64,000 nt of DNA from Acetatifactor muris (lineage in GTDB: Bacteria > Bacillota > Clostridia > Lachnospirales > Lachnospiraceae), in NCBI RefSeq assembly GCF_024623325.1, contig NZ_JANJZD010000014.1:62001-126000 (forward strand), written 5' to 3'. The position numbers and the translations under genes were made by a program. Under the pieces are notes generated by a model. It searched no databases, had not been told where the DNA came from, and was given only the letters and a program-made list of their open reading frames with translations. Shown piece by piece: positions 44,831 to 54,334 of the stretch (positions within the stretch are counted from its first letter, which is position 1; each line of letters begins with the position of its first letter).

Positions 44831-46198
44831 TTATCTCTTCCGTTCCCCTGCTCCTCTGTCCAGAATCCCGTTCAGCCTGGAGAACAGCATAAATGCAGTC
44901 ACCGAGGCCGCAATGATATCACTGACCGGCTCCGCCACAAACACACCGAACACCTTATCAGAAATCAGATACGGCAGAATAAATATAAGCGGAATCAAAA
45001 GCACCAGCTTGCGCAGGCATGCCATCAGCAGGCTGATTCTGGCCTGACCGAGAGCCATAAAAGTCTGCTGACAGCCAATCTGTACACCTGTGGAGAAAAT
45101 ACCCGCCATATAAATCCGCATTGCCCAGACAGTATAATCTACCAGAGAGGAATCACTGCTGAAAATCCCTGCGAACACCTGCGGAACCAGCAGCAGAAGC
45201 AGCCACATCAGCGACGCATACCCCGCACAGGCCAGGAACTGACAGCGGAAAGCCTGCTTTACCCTCTCCTTTTTGCCGGCGCCGAAATTAAAGCTCATAA
45301 TGGGCTGTCCTCCCTGACAGATTCCCTGCAGGGGAAGCGTCACCAGCTGGCTGCAGGAGGATATAATGGTCATGGCACCCACGGCCACATCTCCCCCGAA
45401 CCGGGACAGGCTGCTGTTAAAGCTGATATTCAGAATACTCTCTGTGCTGAGCATGACAAAAGTCGAGACTCCCAGCCCAAGACAGGGCAGAATCACTCTC
45501 GACTCAAGTTTCATATTGGCGGCCGTCAGCTTCAGCATGGTCCTTTTTCCCCGCAGAAAAAGCATCACCCATACGGCACTGACAGCCTGGCTGAGCACTG
45601 TGGCCACAGCAGCTCCCCGCACTCCCATGGAAAATCCAAAAATCAGAATGGGATCCAGAATAATATTACACACCGCGCCTACCACCGTGGTAAGCATGCT
45701 GAATCTGGCAAATCCCTGTGTGGTAATAAAGGGATTCAGCCCCATGACAATCATCACGAACACAATTCCCAGAATATAAATCCGTGCATAGGACAGAGCA
45801 TAGGGCAGCGTCACATCGCTGGCCCCGAAAAGCCGCAGAAGCCGGGGCGCAAACCAGTAAAACAAAACGGTAAGCGCCACGGCAAAAATCATCAGAACCG
45901 AAAAACAGTTCCCCAGAATCTTCTGTGCTTCCTCTCTGTCATTCTTCCCCATGGCGATAGCCGCCCGGGGTGCGCCGCCGGACCCTGCCAGCATGGCAAA
46001 GGCATTGATCATCATTAATATAGGAAGGAACAGTCCCACTCCTGTCAGCGCCGACGCCCCCGCATTGGGAATATGTCCAATGTAAATTCTGTCCACAATG
46101 TTGTACAGCATATTGATCAGCTGTGCCACCACAGCCGGAATCGCCAGATTCAGCATCAGTCTGGGGATGCTGCCGCTTCCCATGTCCTGTTTTGCCAT
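44831..46198 (-). CDS. MATE-family multidrug/organic cation exporter
   Basis: About 455 residues with 12 predicted membrane helices in two bundles. ALTGVGLFLPILMMINAFAML and the repeated GxxxPxxx-like segments (RGAAVATVLSQAVSAVWVML, ALGQARISLLMACLRKL) fit the NorM/DinF-type MATE family, which exports drugs or metabolites with Na+ or H+. The substrate cannot be predicted. The frame extends upstream to 46,234, but the ATG at 46,198 (MAKQDMGSGSI) follows a perfect AGGAGG and is chosen. It is first in a run with recJ. Confidence 0.9.
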   Translation of the reverse strand: MAKQDMGSGSIPRLMLNLAIPAVVAQLINMLYNIVDRIYIGHIPNAGASALTGVGLFLPILMMINAFAMLAGSGGAPRAAIAMGKNDREEAQKILGNCFSVLMIFAVALTVLFYWFAPRLLRLFGASDVTLPYALSYARIYILGIVFVMIVMGLNPFITTQGFARFSMLTTVVGAVCNIILDPILIFGFSMGVRGAAVATVLSQAVSAVWVMLFLRGKRTMLKLTAANMKLESRVILPCLGLGVSTFVMLSTESILNISFNSSLSRFGGDVAVGAMTIISSCSQLVTLPLQGICQGGQPIMSFNFGAGKKERVKQAFRCQFLACAGYASLMWLLLLLVPQVFAGIFSSDSSLVDYTVWAMRIYMAGIFSTGVQIGCQQTFMALGQARISLLMACLRKLVLLIPLIFILPYLISDKVFGVFVAEPVSDIIAASVTAFMLFSRLNGILDRGAGERKR

Positions 46199-46309
46199 AT
46201 AGAACCTCCTGTTAAAGTCGCTGCGCGACGGCACTTAAGTGTTAAGCCCCGCAACCCGCTCTCTTAATGCATTGTAGCAGATATGGGGTTTTATGGCAAC
46301 AGAGCAATT

Positions 46310-48526
46310 TTATTCTGCCAGGTACATTTTCAGTCCGTCCTCTACTTTCTGCAAGGTACTCTCTCTGGACTGTCCGCCGTTGAAGTAGCCCTCCAGGGCT
46401 TCTATCAGCACTTCCCGGATTTTGGCGTCTTCGCCGGCAGGTCTGTTCAGGCCTTTACAGATTTCCACCAGTTTCTGTGCCGTCTCGGGCGGGAAATCTT
46501 TAATGGTAAATTCCACATAGCTGCCGTCCGCCTCAATGGCGGTCTCCGCCTCCGCGTCGGAGCGGTCACGGCCGGCCAGTTTCTCCAGAGATGCACTGTT
46601 GACGGGGAATCCGCTGTAGTAGTCGGTATCCTGAACTGTCTCTGACAGCGCATGTCTCAGGAAGTCTTTTGCGGTATCCTTATACTTGCTCTTAGAACAG
46701 ATTCCCATCTGCATGGAAGGGATAAAGTTGTTCTCAAAGGCTGCAAATTCTCCTTTCACATAATCCACCATGGCTATGGGCGCCATGCTTCCGTTGAAAC
46801 CGTCAGCTTCATAAAAGGCCAGTTTCGCCTCCGAGGCCAGCTCCCACATATTGAATGCCCGTTCATTCTCATCTCTGGAAGCCAGTATGCCGCAATTCTC
46901 TGACATTGCTTTCAGATAATCCAGATAAGTCCCCAGAATCTCCCTGTCCAGCTGCTTATCCCTGACAATTTCATTACAGAAATAAGGATAGAATCTGTCT
47001 ACCAGCTCACTGACCGTCAGTCCGCCCATGTAATTATAGTCTGCGCCGGAAAGGAACGCCGCCAGCTTCTCCATGGATTCCATGTCCCCCGCACTGATAT
47101 CTCTTCCCAACACCATGGAAAATGCAAACTGCAGAGGCACCACATACCGTTTTCCGTCTTCCTTAATATAACTCTTCGTAATATTGGAAAGTATCTCTCC
47201 GCTTTCTTCCATGGGATTCAGCACATCATTGATATCTTCCAGCAGTCCTTTCTCCGCATAAGAATCCATATCCAGGTGATCCATAACCAGAATATCCGGC
47301 GCGTTCTCTCCCAGAAGCATGGTGTTCAGCTCCTGATATACCGCATTATAATCCGTTTCATCGTAATAATACATGGGATATACCGATTCCACTGTGATCA
47401 GCACCTCCGGGTGCTCCTTATGGTAGGAAACCGCAGCCTGTTTCAGAATACTGTTGTCATAAACGGTATAGAGGCGCAATGTCTCCTTCACTTCTATCAC
47501 CGCTTCCGGATCAAATTCATACTTTCTGAGCACGTTCCCGCCTTCGGAAGTTCGGAATATGGCATATATCTTCCCGTCCACTGTGGCTGTGAGGTCCACA
47601 CACCATCTTCCCGACAGCGCGAAATCTGTCTCCACTCCCTGCATCAGCATCTCCCACTCCACATTGCCGGCAGACTGTGTCCCACGGAAAATACCGTCCT
47701 CTCCCGCCGCAACCAAAGTGCCGTCACTCAGCGCGCAGAACTTTATTCCGGACACACCTTTATCAAATATAATACTCTCCGAGCCGCCCGTCTTTCCATC
47801 CTTACACTTTTCCAGCTTTATACTGGCAGACCCCACAGAATTCTGGGCGTACAGATAGACATTCCCTCCATCCGAAATCATTGCATCATAATATTCCGTT
47901 ATCTGCCCGCTTTCCAGTATCCTGCCGTCCTCTCCGCTCAGAATTTCCAGATTCATCGAATTAACGGCTGCCAGCGTTCCGTTGTCAAGCACCGCTGCCG
48001 CCGAAATCATGGCATATCCGCCCCAGTCATTGACAACATTCCACTCCTGGGGAGTAATTTCCGCGGCTCCCCCTTCTCCGCCCTTCCACAGATGAGATTT
48101 ATATTCTTCCTCTCCTTCTGCCACATACCCGGCAAGCAGATACTGCGTTCCGTCTTCCGCAGACAGCAGTTTCGTCTCCGTCCATTCATTTGCCAGAGAC
48201 AGCTCCAGATTCTTCAGCCAGTCCGGTGTCACATCCGCAAACCCGTTCTCCTGCTGAGCCCACTCCGTCAGCAGCAGTTTATTGTTCTCCTTCTTTATGG
48301 CCAGCAGATGTACTTTATCTTCCAGAATAAAAATCTGCTGTACTTCCCAACCCGCCAGCTGTTCCGGCAATGCTTCCTCTGTCTCCACATACCTTCCCTT
48401 CTGCGGTTCCCCGGAATCATCCGTTCCGGCTTCACCGCCTCCGTCACCTCCCTTCCCGCATCCGGCAAGGCTGCCCGCCAGAAGCCCCATGCATAATATG
48501 GTCACAATCCATTTCTTCAGTCTCAT
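46310..48526 (-). CDS. Large extracellular solute-binding lipoprotein with N-terminal propeller-like region
   Basis: A 738-residue lipoprotein. The signal MRLKKWIVTILCMGLLAGSL ends in the lipobox LAGC. Residues ~45-335 show repeated short strand patterns (IFILEDKVHLLAIKKENNKL, SAEDGTQYLLAGYV, CALSDGTLVAAGEDGIFRG), suggestive of a beta-propeller. Residues ~345-735 look like a family 1 ABC solute-binding protein (LRLYTVYDNSILKQAAVSYH, ENAPDILVMDHLDMDSYAEKG). Most such proteins are 400-550 residues, so the extra domain is unusual. No permease or ATPase lies nearby, so it may be orphan or serve as a sensor. The ATG follows GGAGGG and a long palindrome. Confidence 0.82.
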   Translation of the reverse strand: MRLKKWIVTILCMGLLAGSLAGCGKGGDGGGEAGTDDSGEPQKGRYVETEEALPEQLAGWEVQQIFILEDKVHLLAIKKENNKLLLTEWAQQENGFADVTPDWLKNLELSLANEWTETKLLSAEDGTQYLLAGYVAEGEEEYKSHLWKGGEGGAAEITPQEWNVVNDWGGYAMISAAAVLDNGTLAAVNSMNLEILSGEDGRILESGQITEYYDAMISDGGNVYLYAQNSVGSASIKLEKCKDGKTGGSESIIFDKGVSGIKFCALSDGTLVAAGEDGIFRGTQSAGNVEWEMLMQGVETDFALSGRWCVDLTATVDGKIYAIFRTSEGGNVLRKYEFDPEAVIEVKETLRLYTVYDNSILKQAAVSYHKEHPEVLITVESVYPMYYYDETDYNAVYQELNTMLLGENAPDILVMDHLDMDSYAEKGLLEDINDVLNPMEESGEILSNITKSYIKEDGKRYVVPLQFAFSMVLGRDISAGDMESMEKLAAFLSGADYNYMGGLTVSELVDRFYPYFCNEIVRDKQLDREILGTYLDYLKAMSENCGILASRDENERAFNMWELASEAKLAFYEADGFNGSMAPIAMVDYVKGEFAAFENNFIPSMQMGICSKSKYKDTAKDFLRHALSETVQDTDYYSGFPVNSASLEKLAGRDRSDAEAETAIEADGSYVEFTIKDFPPETAQKLVEICKGLNRPAGEDAKIREVLIEALEGYFNGGQSRESTLQKVEDGLKMYLAE

Positions 48527-48554
48527 TTTTACCCTCCATCTCAGTGCCGCAGGT

Positions 48555-48632
48555 GCCTGAACAGTCCCCTCTTCCCCAGAGAACTTCCGGCCGCTTTCTT
48601 CGTCCGTAACTTCTCTGGGGGACTGTTCAGGC
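48555..48632 (-). repeat. Large interrupted palindrome in the leader of the solute-binding gene
   Basis: Outer arms GCCTGAACAGTC (48,555-48,566) and GACTGTTCAGGC (48,621-48,632) are perfect over 12 bp. Inner arms CCCCAGAGAA (48,574-48,583) and TTCTCTGGGG (48,611-48,620) are perfect over 10 bp. Only a 7-nt one-sided bulge interrupts the 22-bp combined stem; the loop is 27 nt. No T run follows, so it is not a classic terminator. The remainder of 48,633-48,785 shows no gene. Confidence 0.8.
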
Positions 48633-48785
48633 CCTGCTGTTTTCAGTTCCAGAACATTGTATACCTTATCCGTTCTGAGTATCCTAATATTATCCTAATT
48701 GTATCTTTAGTGTATCTTAATCCTGCGTGATACAATATGTCCAATTCCCTTCATCCTTTTCCTGCCTTTTTCTACACTTTTCAAA

Positions 48786-48814
48786 TTGTATCCCGGAAAT
48801 AAATGTGATACAAT
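48786..48814 (+). promoter_or_regulatory. Promoter of the small lipoprotein gene
   Basis: TTGTAT (48,786-48,791) and TACAAT (48,809-48,814) with a 17-nt spacer lie about 35 nt ahead of the ATG at 48,854, which is preceded by AGAGAGGAAA. Confidence 0.75.
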
Positions 48815-48853
48815 ACATTTATCAACCATTACATATTCAGAGAGGAAAAAACA

Positions 48854-49372
48854 ATGAAAAAACTGGTCACATCACTTTTACTTGTCGCTCTCATGGCACT
48901 CACACTGGCAGGTTGTGGCGGCGACGACAAAAAAACGGGCTATCCCAACGAAGACGGCATCGCAGAAGGCAGTCTGGGAGACACCATGCACAACTGTTTC
49001 TTTGATTTCACTGTAAAGAGCGCCTATCTCTGCAAAGATTTCGACGAATATACCACGGACGAAGGCTATCTGTTCCTGGTTGCGGAGATTACAGTTAAGA
49101 ATACCTTCGGCGAAACGCTCCCCATGTTCGACACTGACTTTGTAGTAGAGTGGGATGACAGCGCTGATTATCCCTGCTACTTCGAAGATGGAATCGGAGG
49201 AGACGTGCTTCCCGCCGAGTATGAGCTTGCCAAGGATGAAAGCAAGTCAGGCCTGCTGCTGTTTGCAGTGCCGGAAGACAAGAAAGATTTCACCTTCTCC
49301 TACATGGAAGTCTTCGAGGACAATACAACCGGCAATACCTTTAATGTATCCTTTACTGCCGAGCAGAAATAA
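48854..49372 (+). CDS. Small secreted lipoprotein with DUF4352-like domain
   Basis: A 172-residue lipoprotein: the signal MKKLVTSLLLVALMALTLAG ends at Cys21 in LAGCGG. The mature part has an immunoglobulin-like beta-sandwich pattern (FFDFTVKSAYLCKDFDEYT, GYLFLVAEITVKNTFGETLPM, LLFAVPEDKKDFTFSY) resembling DUF4352 and related Telomeric-repeat-factor-like extracellular domains. Its function is unknown; such proteins often sit near cell-surface systems. It has its own promoter and terminator and stands apart from neighbours. Confidence 0.83.
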   Translation: MKKLVTSLLLVALMALTLAGCGGDDKKTGYPNEDGIAEGSLGDTMHNCFFDFTVKSAYLCKDFDEYTTDEGYLFLVAEITVKNTFGETLPMFDTDFVVEWDDSADYPCYFEDGIGGDVLPAEYELAKDESKSGLLLFAVPEDKKDFTFSYMEVFEDNTTGNTFNVSFTAEQK

Positions 49373-49388
49373 CCGGTTGTTTTCCCTT

Positions 49389-49422
49389 CCCCGGCTCTCT
49401 TTCCCAAGGAGTCGGGGTTTTT
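49389..49422 (+). terminator. Intrinsic terminator of the small lipoprotein gene
   Basis: CCCCGGCTC and GAGTCGGGG form a 9-bp stem with one G-T pair and an 11-nt loop, followed by TTTTTA, 17 nt after the stop. Confidence 0.85.
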
Positions 49423-49450
49423 ACCTGTAATTACTGACAATACACTGAAA

Positions 49451-49518
49451 GTCAAAGACCCCGCTGCAAGCAACGGGGCATCAAATTTGTAGCGCTGCAG
49501 AGCAGCGGGGTATTTGAC
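49451..49518. repeat. 17-bp imperfect inverted repeat with nested hairpins
   Basis: Arms 49,451-49,467 (GTCAAAGACCCCGCTGC) and 49,502-49,518 (GCAGCGGGGTATTTGAC) pair at 16 of 17 positions. Inside, CCCCG pairs with CGGGG around 10 nt as a competing fold. A further hairpin GCATG-CAAG-CATGC lies near 49,540. The structure sits between a terminator and the chemoreceptor gene and may be a dispersed intergenic element or part of the leader RNA. Confidence 0.65.
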
Positions 49519-49583
49519 CCTCGCGGCAGTCGCCAAATGTGCATGCAAGCATGCCCGCTTGGCTCGTTGCTCGCAGGAATAAA

Positions 49584-49635
49584 ATGGGATATCCCAAAAT
49601 ATGATAAGGAGGCTGACGCCGCAGAAGATCTGCGG
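49584..49635 (+). promoter_or_regulatory. Upstream micro-ORF, displaced Shine-Dalgarno and hairpin before the chemoreceptor gene
   Basis: ATGGGATATCCCAAAATATGA (first 20 bases ATGGGATATCCCAAAATATG) encodes a six-residue peptide MGYPKI at 49,584-49,604. AAGGAGG (49,606-49,612) follows, 32 nt before the real ATG. Between them CCGCAGA and TCTGCGG (49,619-49,635) form a perfect 7-bp hairpin with a 3-nt loop. Only hairpin formation brings the ribosome site near (15 nt) the start, so translation may be structure-dependent (inference). Confidence 0.5.
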
Positions 49636-49644
49636 TAAACAGAA

Positions 49645-51615
49645 ATGAAAAAGATTCAGACCAAAATCATGCTGCTGGTAATCCTGGCCACAATAGGTGT
49701 CTCCGTAATCAACGTGATACTGAGCACTTTAATTTCCCGGAATTCTACCACATCCGCAATCGAACAGACCCTCACCGAGACAACGGAGCTTGCCGCCCTG
49801 GCCGCACAGAACATGATATCAACCTACACACTGACCATTGCGGAAATCGCTTCCTCTCCGATTCTCTCTTCACCGGAGATAACACTTTCCGAAAAGCAGG
49901 CTTTTCTGCAGACAAAAGTGGACGCATACTATATGCGGTTTGGCGGTATGGCTGATGCCGATGGTTATGATTCCATTCATGATACAGATATATCTGATGA
50001 ACCGTTTTTCCAGGCAGCACTGCAGGGCAAAAGCTACATGTCCAGTCCCTATTATGAAGGAAACGACGGATATCTGGTGGTATCCGCACCTGTAATATCA
50101 GACGGCTCCGTGACAGGGGTAGTCTATTTTCAGTGTGACACCAATATCCTGCAGTCCATCATAAGCGAAATCCAGATCGGTGAAGAGGGGGATGCTTACA
50201 TTCTGGATAAAGAAGGTACCACTATTGCCGCTCTGGATACAGAGGAAGTATTGAGTCAGGAAAATCTTATCCGGGAAATGGCTTCCAATCCGGATGACAG
50301 ATACATACAGGAACTGGGCTCCATTGAGCTGAAAATGGTTGCCGGTGAAAGCGGCGTGGAAAGATATACTTATCCGGAGGACAATGTAAATTACATTCAG
50401 GGCTACACCTCCATTCCCGGAACGGACGGCTGGAGTGTGGGCGTAACCATTAGCGAAGACGAATTCCTGCATTATGCATATGTAGGGAATAATCTTCAGC
50501 TGGTTATCAGCGCTGTGCTCTGTGTCCTTGTCATATTGCTCTCCGCCTTTGTATGCCGTACCATCACAGGCCCCATCGTAAAATGTGCCAGACGTCTCCA
50601 CTCCCTTTCCGAGGGCGATCTGAAAAGTCCGCTCCCCGAAGTGAAAGGCCGGGACGAAACACGCATACTTTCGGATTCCACCGCTCATCTGGTGACGAAT
50701 TTCAAAGTCATGCTGGAAGAAATCGGCATGGTATTGAGCAGTATTGCCAATGGCAACCTGACAGCAGACAGTGTGAAAGCTCATTATCCCGGTGATTTCA
50801 AAGCACTGCAGGAAGACCTGCAGACCATAAACGATAAACTGAATCAGACCCTGAGCGGCATCGCAGAGGCAACTGCCCAGGTGTCCAGCAGTTCCGCCCA
50901 GGTGGCTTCTTCCAGTACCTCCCTCTCTCAGGGCTCAACGGAACAGGCCAGCGCCGTGGTGCAGCTCTCCTCCACCCTGTCAGATATGGATAAGGATGCG
51001 AAGCAGACCGCTGCACTGTCAGAACAGACCAAAACGGCGGTGGACGGCGCTCAGCTTCAGCTGGAAGAAAGCAGAAAGCATATCGAAGGCCTGAATGAAG
51101 CCATGGATCAGATTACCTCCACATCCAATGAAATCAGGCATATCATCGATACCATTGAAGACATCGCTCTTCAGACAAATATTCTGGCCCTCAATGCTTC
51201 GGTGGAAGCCGCAAGAGCCGGGGAAGCCGGCAAAGGTTTTGCCGTGGTGGCAAATGAAGTACGGGAGCTTGCCTCCAAATCCGATGAAGCCACGAAGGCT
51301 ACCATAGAACTGATTCAGCGTTCAATTGCAGCCGTCAACAGCGGCAGCGAAGCTGTTACCAATGTCACCGCATCTGTGTCAGAAGTGGTAGTGCTGGCGG
51401 AACAGGCTGCAAGTCAGATGGATGTAATGACAGAGGCGGTAGAAAGGCAGACCAATTCCATCAATCAGGTCTCCCTGGCCGTCAGTCAGATTTCCGAGGT
51501 AGTACAGTCCAACTCCGCAACGGCCGAAGAAAGCGCTGCCACAAGCGAAGAGCTCTCCAATCAGGCCGTAATCCTGAAGCAGCTGGTAGGAGGCTTCACG
51601 CTTCGCAGAAGATAA
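49645..51615 (+). CDS. Transmembrane methyl-accepting chemotaxis protein with extracellular Cache-type sensor
   Basis: A 656-residue chemoreceptor. A first membrane helix (residues ~7-28, [20 protein letters not shown]) is followed by an extracellular double-Cache-like domain (~35-275; [34 protein letters not shown]), a second helix (~285-305), a HAMP domain (~305-358) and the signalling domain with the tip [20 protein letters not shown] and [14 protein letters not shown]. It would relay small-molecule signals to CheA/CheW; the ligand is unknown. It has its own strong terminator and a complex leader but no adjacent che genes. Confidence 0.93.
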   Translation: MKKIQTKIMLLVILATIGVSVINVILSTLISRNSTTSAIEQTLTETTELAALAAQNMISTYTLTIAEIASSPILSSPEITLSEKQAFLQTKVDAYYMRFGGMADADGYDSIHDTDISDEPFFQAALQGKSYMSSPYYEGNDGYLVVSAPVISDGSVTGVVYFQCDTNILQSIISEIQIGEEGDAYILDKEGTTIAALDTEEVLSQENLIREMASNPDDRYIQELGSIELKMVAGESGVERYTYPEDNVNYIQGYTSIPGTDGWSVGVTISEDEFLHYAYVGNNLQLVISAVLCVLVILLSAFVCRTITGPIVKCARRLHSLSEGDLKSPLPEVKGRDETRILSDSTAHLVTNFKVMLEEIGMVLSSIANGNLTADSVKAHYPGDFKALQEDLQTINDKLNQTLSGIAEATAQVSSSSAQVASSSTSLSQGSTEQASAVVQLSSTLSDMDKDAKQTAALSEQTKTAVDGAQLQLEESRKHIEGLNEAMDQITSTSNEIRHIIDTIEDIALQTNILALNASVEAARAGEAGKGFAVVANEVRELASKSDEATKATIELIQRSIAAVNSGSEAVTNVTASVSEVVVLAEQAASQMDVMTEAVERQTNSINQVSLAVSQISEVVQSNSATAEESAATSEELSNQAVILKQLVGGFTLRRR

Positions 51616-51646
51616 GGGATGCCATTAAATTCATTATTGTGAGTCA

Positions 51647-51704
51647 AACGACACACAGACCGGAGACCTCTTTCCTGGAATCCCGCTTTCTGTGTGTCGT
51701 TTTT
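51647..51704 (+). terminator. Intrinsic terminator of the chemoreceptor gene
   Basis: AACGACACACAGA (51,647-51,659) and TCTGTGTGTCGTT (51,689-51,701) form a perfect 13-bp stem with a 29-nt loop and a following T run. It separates this gene from the convergent glycosylation cluster. Confidence 0.85.
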
Positions 51705-51773
51705 CTTCTGTTCCCGCTATTCTGCTTTCTCAGCAATTCCAATTTAATAACAGCTGTTATCAGTCAGTTTATG

Positions 51774-53207
51774 TCACTTTGCCGTTTTGCCATTCCCCAG
51801 ACTTCGATAACTTTCCACGCTCTCCGCAAGCGCTGCTTTTTTCTGCTTCTGCAGCATCTTTCTGAGTACTTTTGTGTCCGCCATTGCTGCCTCCGCACAC
51901 GTTCTCATCTGCTCCCACTCTGACGCAGGGAAAATGTGTTCCGCAGCCATGAAATCCTCACTGTGAACTGTCTCCTGAAAAGCGAAGATCAGATGGTTGT
52001 GCAGAAATGCCCTGCGTACTGCAGAGACAATTTCTGATTCATGATTGATATCGAAATAATAATCACAGGTTTCAAACAATTCATCCAGAACAGCTGTCTT
52101 CACCCCCGGGTACAGACTTACATTGTCATATCTGTCCATCCCGGTAAGCTTAGAGGACATTTCCGTCAGCGCGGCAATGTGGAAATGCATCTGGGGCAAT
52201 GCCTTCACCAGCTCCTCGCAATGCTCGATTCTGTCTGAATTCGTGCAGATCAAAGCCTCCGGCCGATGTGCGTTTTCTTTTTCAAAAGGATAGAGAAAGC
52301 CCAGTTTTTGTACCATATTTTTGGGCGCGCCAAGTGCGGTCAGCCTGTCATATGTATCCTTCTTCTGCACCACCACCGTCGCCGTGCGACTGGCTTCTCC
52401 CCTGAATATAACCTGCATATTGCCCGGGATCTCATTCGTTATCGGCTCCTGCCAGAATAAAATATCCCGCTTCACCTGAGAGCTCAGCCGATTGGATATG
52501 AAGAACGGCGTGGACAGAGAATTGAAGAAAATCCGACTCTGCTTAAAGTGTCCGCGCACCAGGAAGTGCAGTGCAAACTCTGTCTTATTCCGGAAAATCC
52601 TTACTTCCCCGTCCTCGTTCAGGATGATATCTCCCGTGACAAAGTTCTCTACAATTATTTCCCGCCCATCCGCCGCAAAATACGTTCTGTTGACCTTCTG
52701 CCCCCTGGAGTTGAAAATCGTCCGCCCCCACAGCGCACCATAGCGATTATAATGGTCGCTGGACCGCACAACGCCCTTCTCGTCATACCAGTCCACCACT
52801 TTCACCAGTCTCCTGTGCTTCGGCTCCGCATAGAATATTTTTCCTCTCTCCCGATAGAGGTCCTGCACCTTGCCGCCGCTGTTGGTACCGCTGATCTCCC
52901 AGTACTCCGGCACGGTAATCTCATTAAAATACTTCGGTCTGGCTTTTGCACCCATCGCCGCTCTGAAATCGCCAAGGAAAAAGCCATAAACCGATATCAC
53001 ATCCTCCGGCAGAAAGCCGTCATCCTCAAGCACCACCGCAGGGCAGTCAAAGCCCGCCAGCTTCAGCGATGTGTGCAGAGCCTGGCTGTCGGGGCCGTAA
53101 TTGTCCATCAGCAGGATGGCGTCGTCTATCATGTTTTTATCTTCTTTTTTTTCACTTTCCTTCTTCATCTTCGCTTTCTTTATCCCTCCTGTTGTCCCTT
53201 CCTTCAT
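51774..53207 (-). CDS. gtfB: GtfB-like accessory-Sec glycosylation chaperone (last gene of array)
   Basis: About 477 residues resembling GtfB (Gtf2), the non-catalytic partner that binds acceptor protein and stabilises GtfA during O-GlcNAc addition to serine-rich-repeat adhesins. Typical segments are LLMDNYGPDSQALHTSLKLAG in part, VVLEDDGFLPEDVISVYGFF, HYNRYGALWGRTIFN, DILFWQEPI and ALICTNSDRIEHCEELVKAL. No EX7E donor motif is present, as in known GtfB. A Lys/Glu-rich N-terminal extension (~25 residues) precedes the core; ATG at 53,207 after GGAG is chosen, with 53,132 as alternative. It follows a Gtf3-like gene by 74 nt. Confidence 0.83.
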   Translation of the reverse strand: MKEGTTGGIKKAKMKKESEKKEDKNMIDDAILLMDNYGPDSQALHTSLKLAGFDCPAVVLEDDGFLPEDVISVYGFFLGDFRAAMGAKARPKYFNEITVPEYWEISGTNSGGKVQDLYRERGKIFYAEPKHRRLVKVVDWYDEKGVVRSSDHYNRYGALWGRTIFNSRGQKVNRTYFAADGREIIVENFVTGDIILNEDGEVRIFRNKTEFALHFLVRGHFKQSRIFFNSLSTPFFISNRLSSQVKRDILFWQEPITNEIPGNMQVIFRGEASRTATVVVQKKDTYDRLTALGAPKNMVQKLGFLYPFEKENAHRPEALICTNSDRIEHCEELVKALPQMHFHIAALTEMSSKLTGMDRYDNVSLYPGVKTAVLDELFETCDYYFDINHESEIVSAVRRAFLHNHLIFAFQETVHSEDFMAAEHIFPASEWEQMRTCAEAAMADTKVLRKMLQKQKKAALAESVESYRSLGNGKTAK

Positions 53208-53281
53208 AAAGTCATCTCCGCCAGGCATTCTCCGCAGATTGTCTCACCTGTTATACAGGGAGATTTCTGATCCTCGCAGCT

Positions 53282-54301
53282 TTAATCAGCGAATACCTGA
53301 AACACAGCATCTGTCAGCACTTTCCTGGTAAAATATCCCTCCCGCAGCAGCCAGGCGAACTGCTCTGTGTCCTCTGCCATCTTCTTATATTCTTCTTCCT
53401 TCACAGCTGCCACACGTTCCACTGCTTCATCCAGAGAATCCGCAACAATTCCCAGATTCTTTCGAAGAATCGTATCACTTTCCGCAATGTCGGACGGTAC
53501 GATGACCGGAATTCCCGCTGCCAGATAGGTGCTGAATTTGTAGGAGGCATTGATTCGCATATATTCACGCCAGTACGCATCTTCCGACCACAGCAGGCCA
53601 AAACCGCCGCTTCTGCGGAGCGCATTCACCAGAAGATTATCATTGTTATACCATCCCAGAAAACGGATATTTTTTCCCTGTGCCCAGCTGCCTCCATTTA
53701 CAGTGACTGCCAACGTAATATTGTCATACTTCCAATTTCTGGCAAAGGCCAGCTTAGGTTCATTTGAAGGATCCCCTGCGAAATTTATCACCTTCTGAAA
53801 CCGCGGAACAAGCGTCCTGTCAACTGAAACCTGACAATCCCACATACGCTGAATCACTGTTTTTCTCACCCGCAGTCCATGAGAACGCAGAACATCCACT
53901 TCGTTCTGTGATGCCGCTATGATTAAATCAGCCTGATTATAAAGTTCAATCCACCTGCTCAAAAATTCCCGTTTCGCCTCTTTCATCAGCGGCTGTACGT
54001 CATGAAGCCATATAATCTTTTTTAGCCCGGAATACCGATTCATCCGATTCATCAGACTTTCGTCAAAGCGAATGTCATTCCAGGTAGGCGACTGCATGAT
54101 CACAACATCCCCCGGGCTCACCGATGCCAGAATCCCGTCCAGTCTTGTACGGAGCATATCCGGTGAATCGGAATCCACCGGATAAAAATAGATTCCCAGT
54201 TCCTGATATTGTAAATCTCTTTTTGCTATCTCAGCGGCCGCCTGCTGTGCCTTTAGCCCTATCCCCGTAACCCCGTAAATATTTGTAATGTGTACTTTCA
54301 T
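53282..54301 (-). CDS. Gtf3-like glucosyltransferase (second copy)
   Basis: A 339-residue protein closely following the Gtf3/Nss pattern: MKVHITNIYGVTGIGLKAQQ, ELGIYFYPVDSDSPDMLRTR, VVIMQSPTWNDIRFDESLMN, IIWLHDVQPLM, VIQRMWDCQV, GGFGLLWSEDAYWREYMRIN and AAGIPVIVPSD. In Streptococcus, Gtf3 adds glucose to the GlcNAc placed by GtfA/B, extending the glycan on serine-rich-repeat proteins. The other copy at 58,699 shares the same motifs but differs in many positions. It lies between a GtfA-like and a GtfB-like gene, 33 nt from the former. Confidence 0.87.
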   Translation of the reverse strand: MKVHITNIYGVTGIGLKAQQAAAEIAKRDLQYQELGIYFYPVDSDSPDMLRTRLDGILASVSPGDVVIMQSPTWNDIRFDESLMNRMNRYSGLKKIIWLHDVQPLMKEAKREFLSRWIELYNQADLIIAASQNEVDVLRSHGLRVRKTVIQRMWDCQVSVDRTLVPRFQKVINFAGDPSNEPKLAFARNWKYDNITLAVTVNGGSWAQGKNIRFLGWYNNDNLLVNALRRSGGFGLLWSEDAYWREYMRINASYKFSTYLAAGIPVIVPSDIAESDTILRKNLGIVADSLDEAVERVAAVKEEEYKKMAEDTEQFAWLLREGYFTRKVLTDAVFQVFAD

Positions 54302-54334
54302 ATATAAATACCTTTCTATAAACGGTTGTCATAC

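Noticed and set aside
44741-46018. A plus-strand open frame opposite the MATE gene, rich in His and Gln
   Set aside because: Shadow of the MATE coding strand; low-complexity composition and no initiation signals.
47276-48496. A plus-strand open frame of about 400 codons opposite the solute-binding gene
   Set aside because: Antisense to a clear lipoprotein gene; no domain or start signals.
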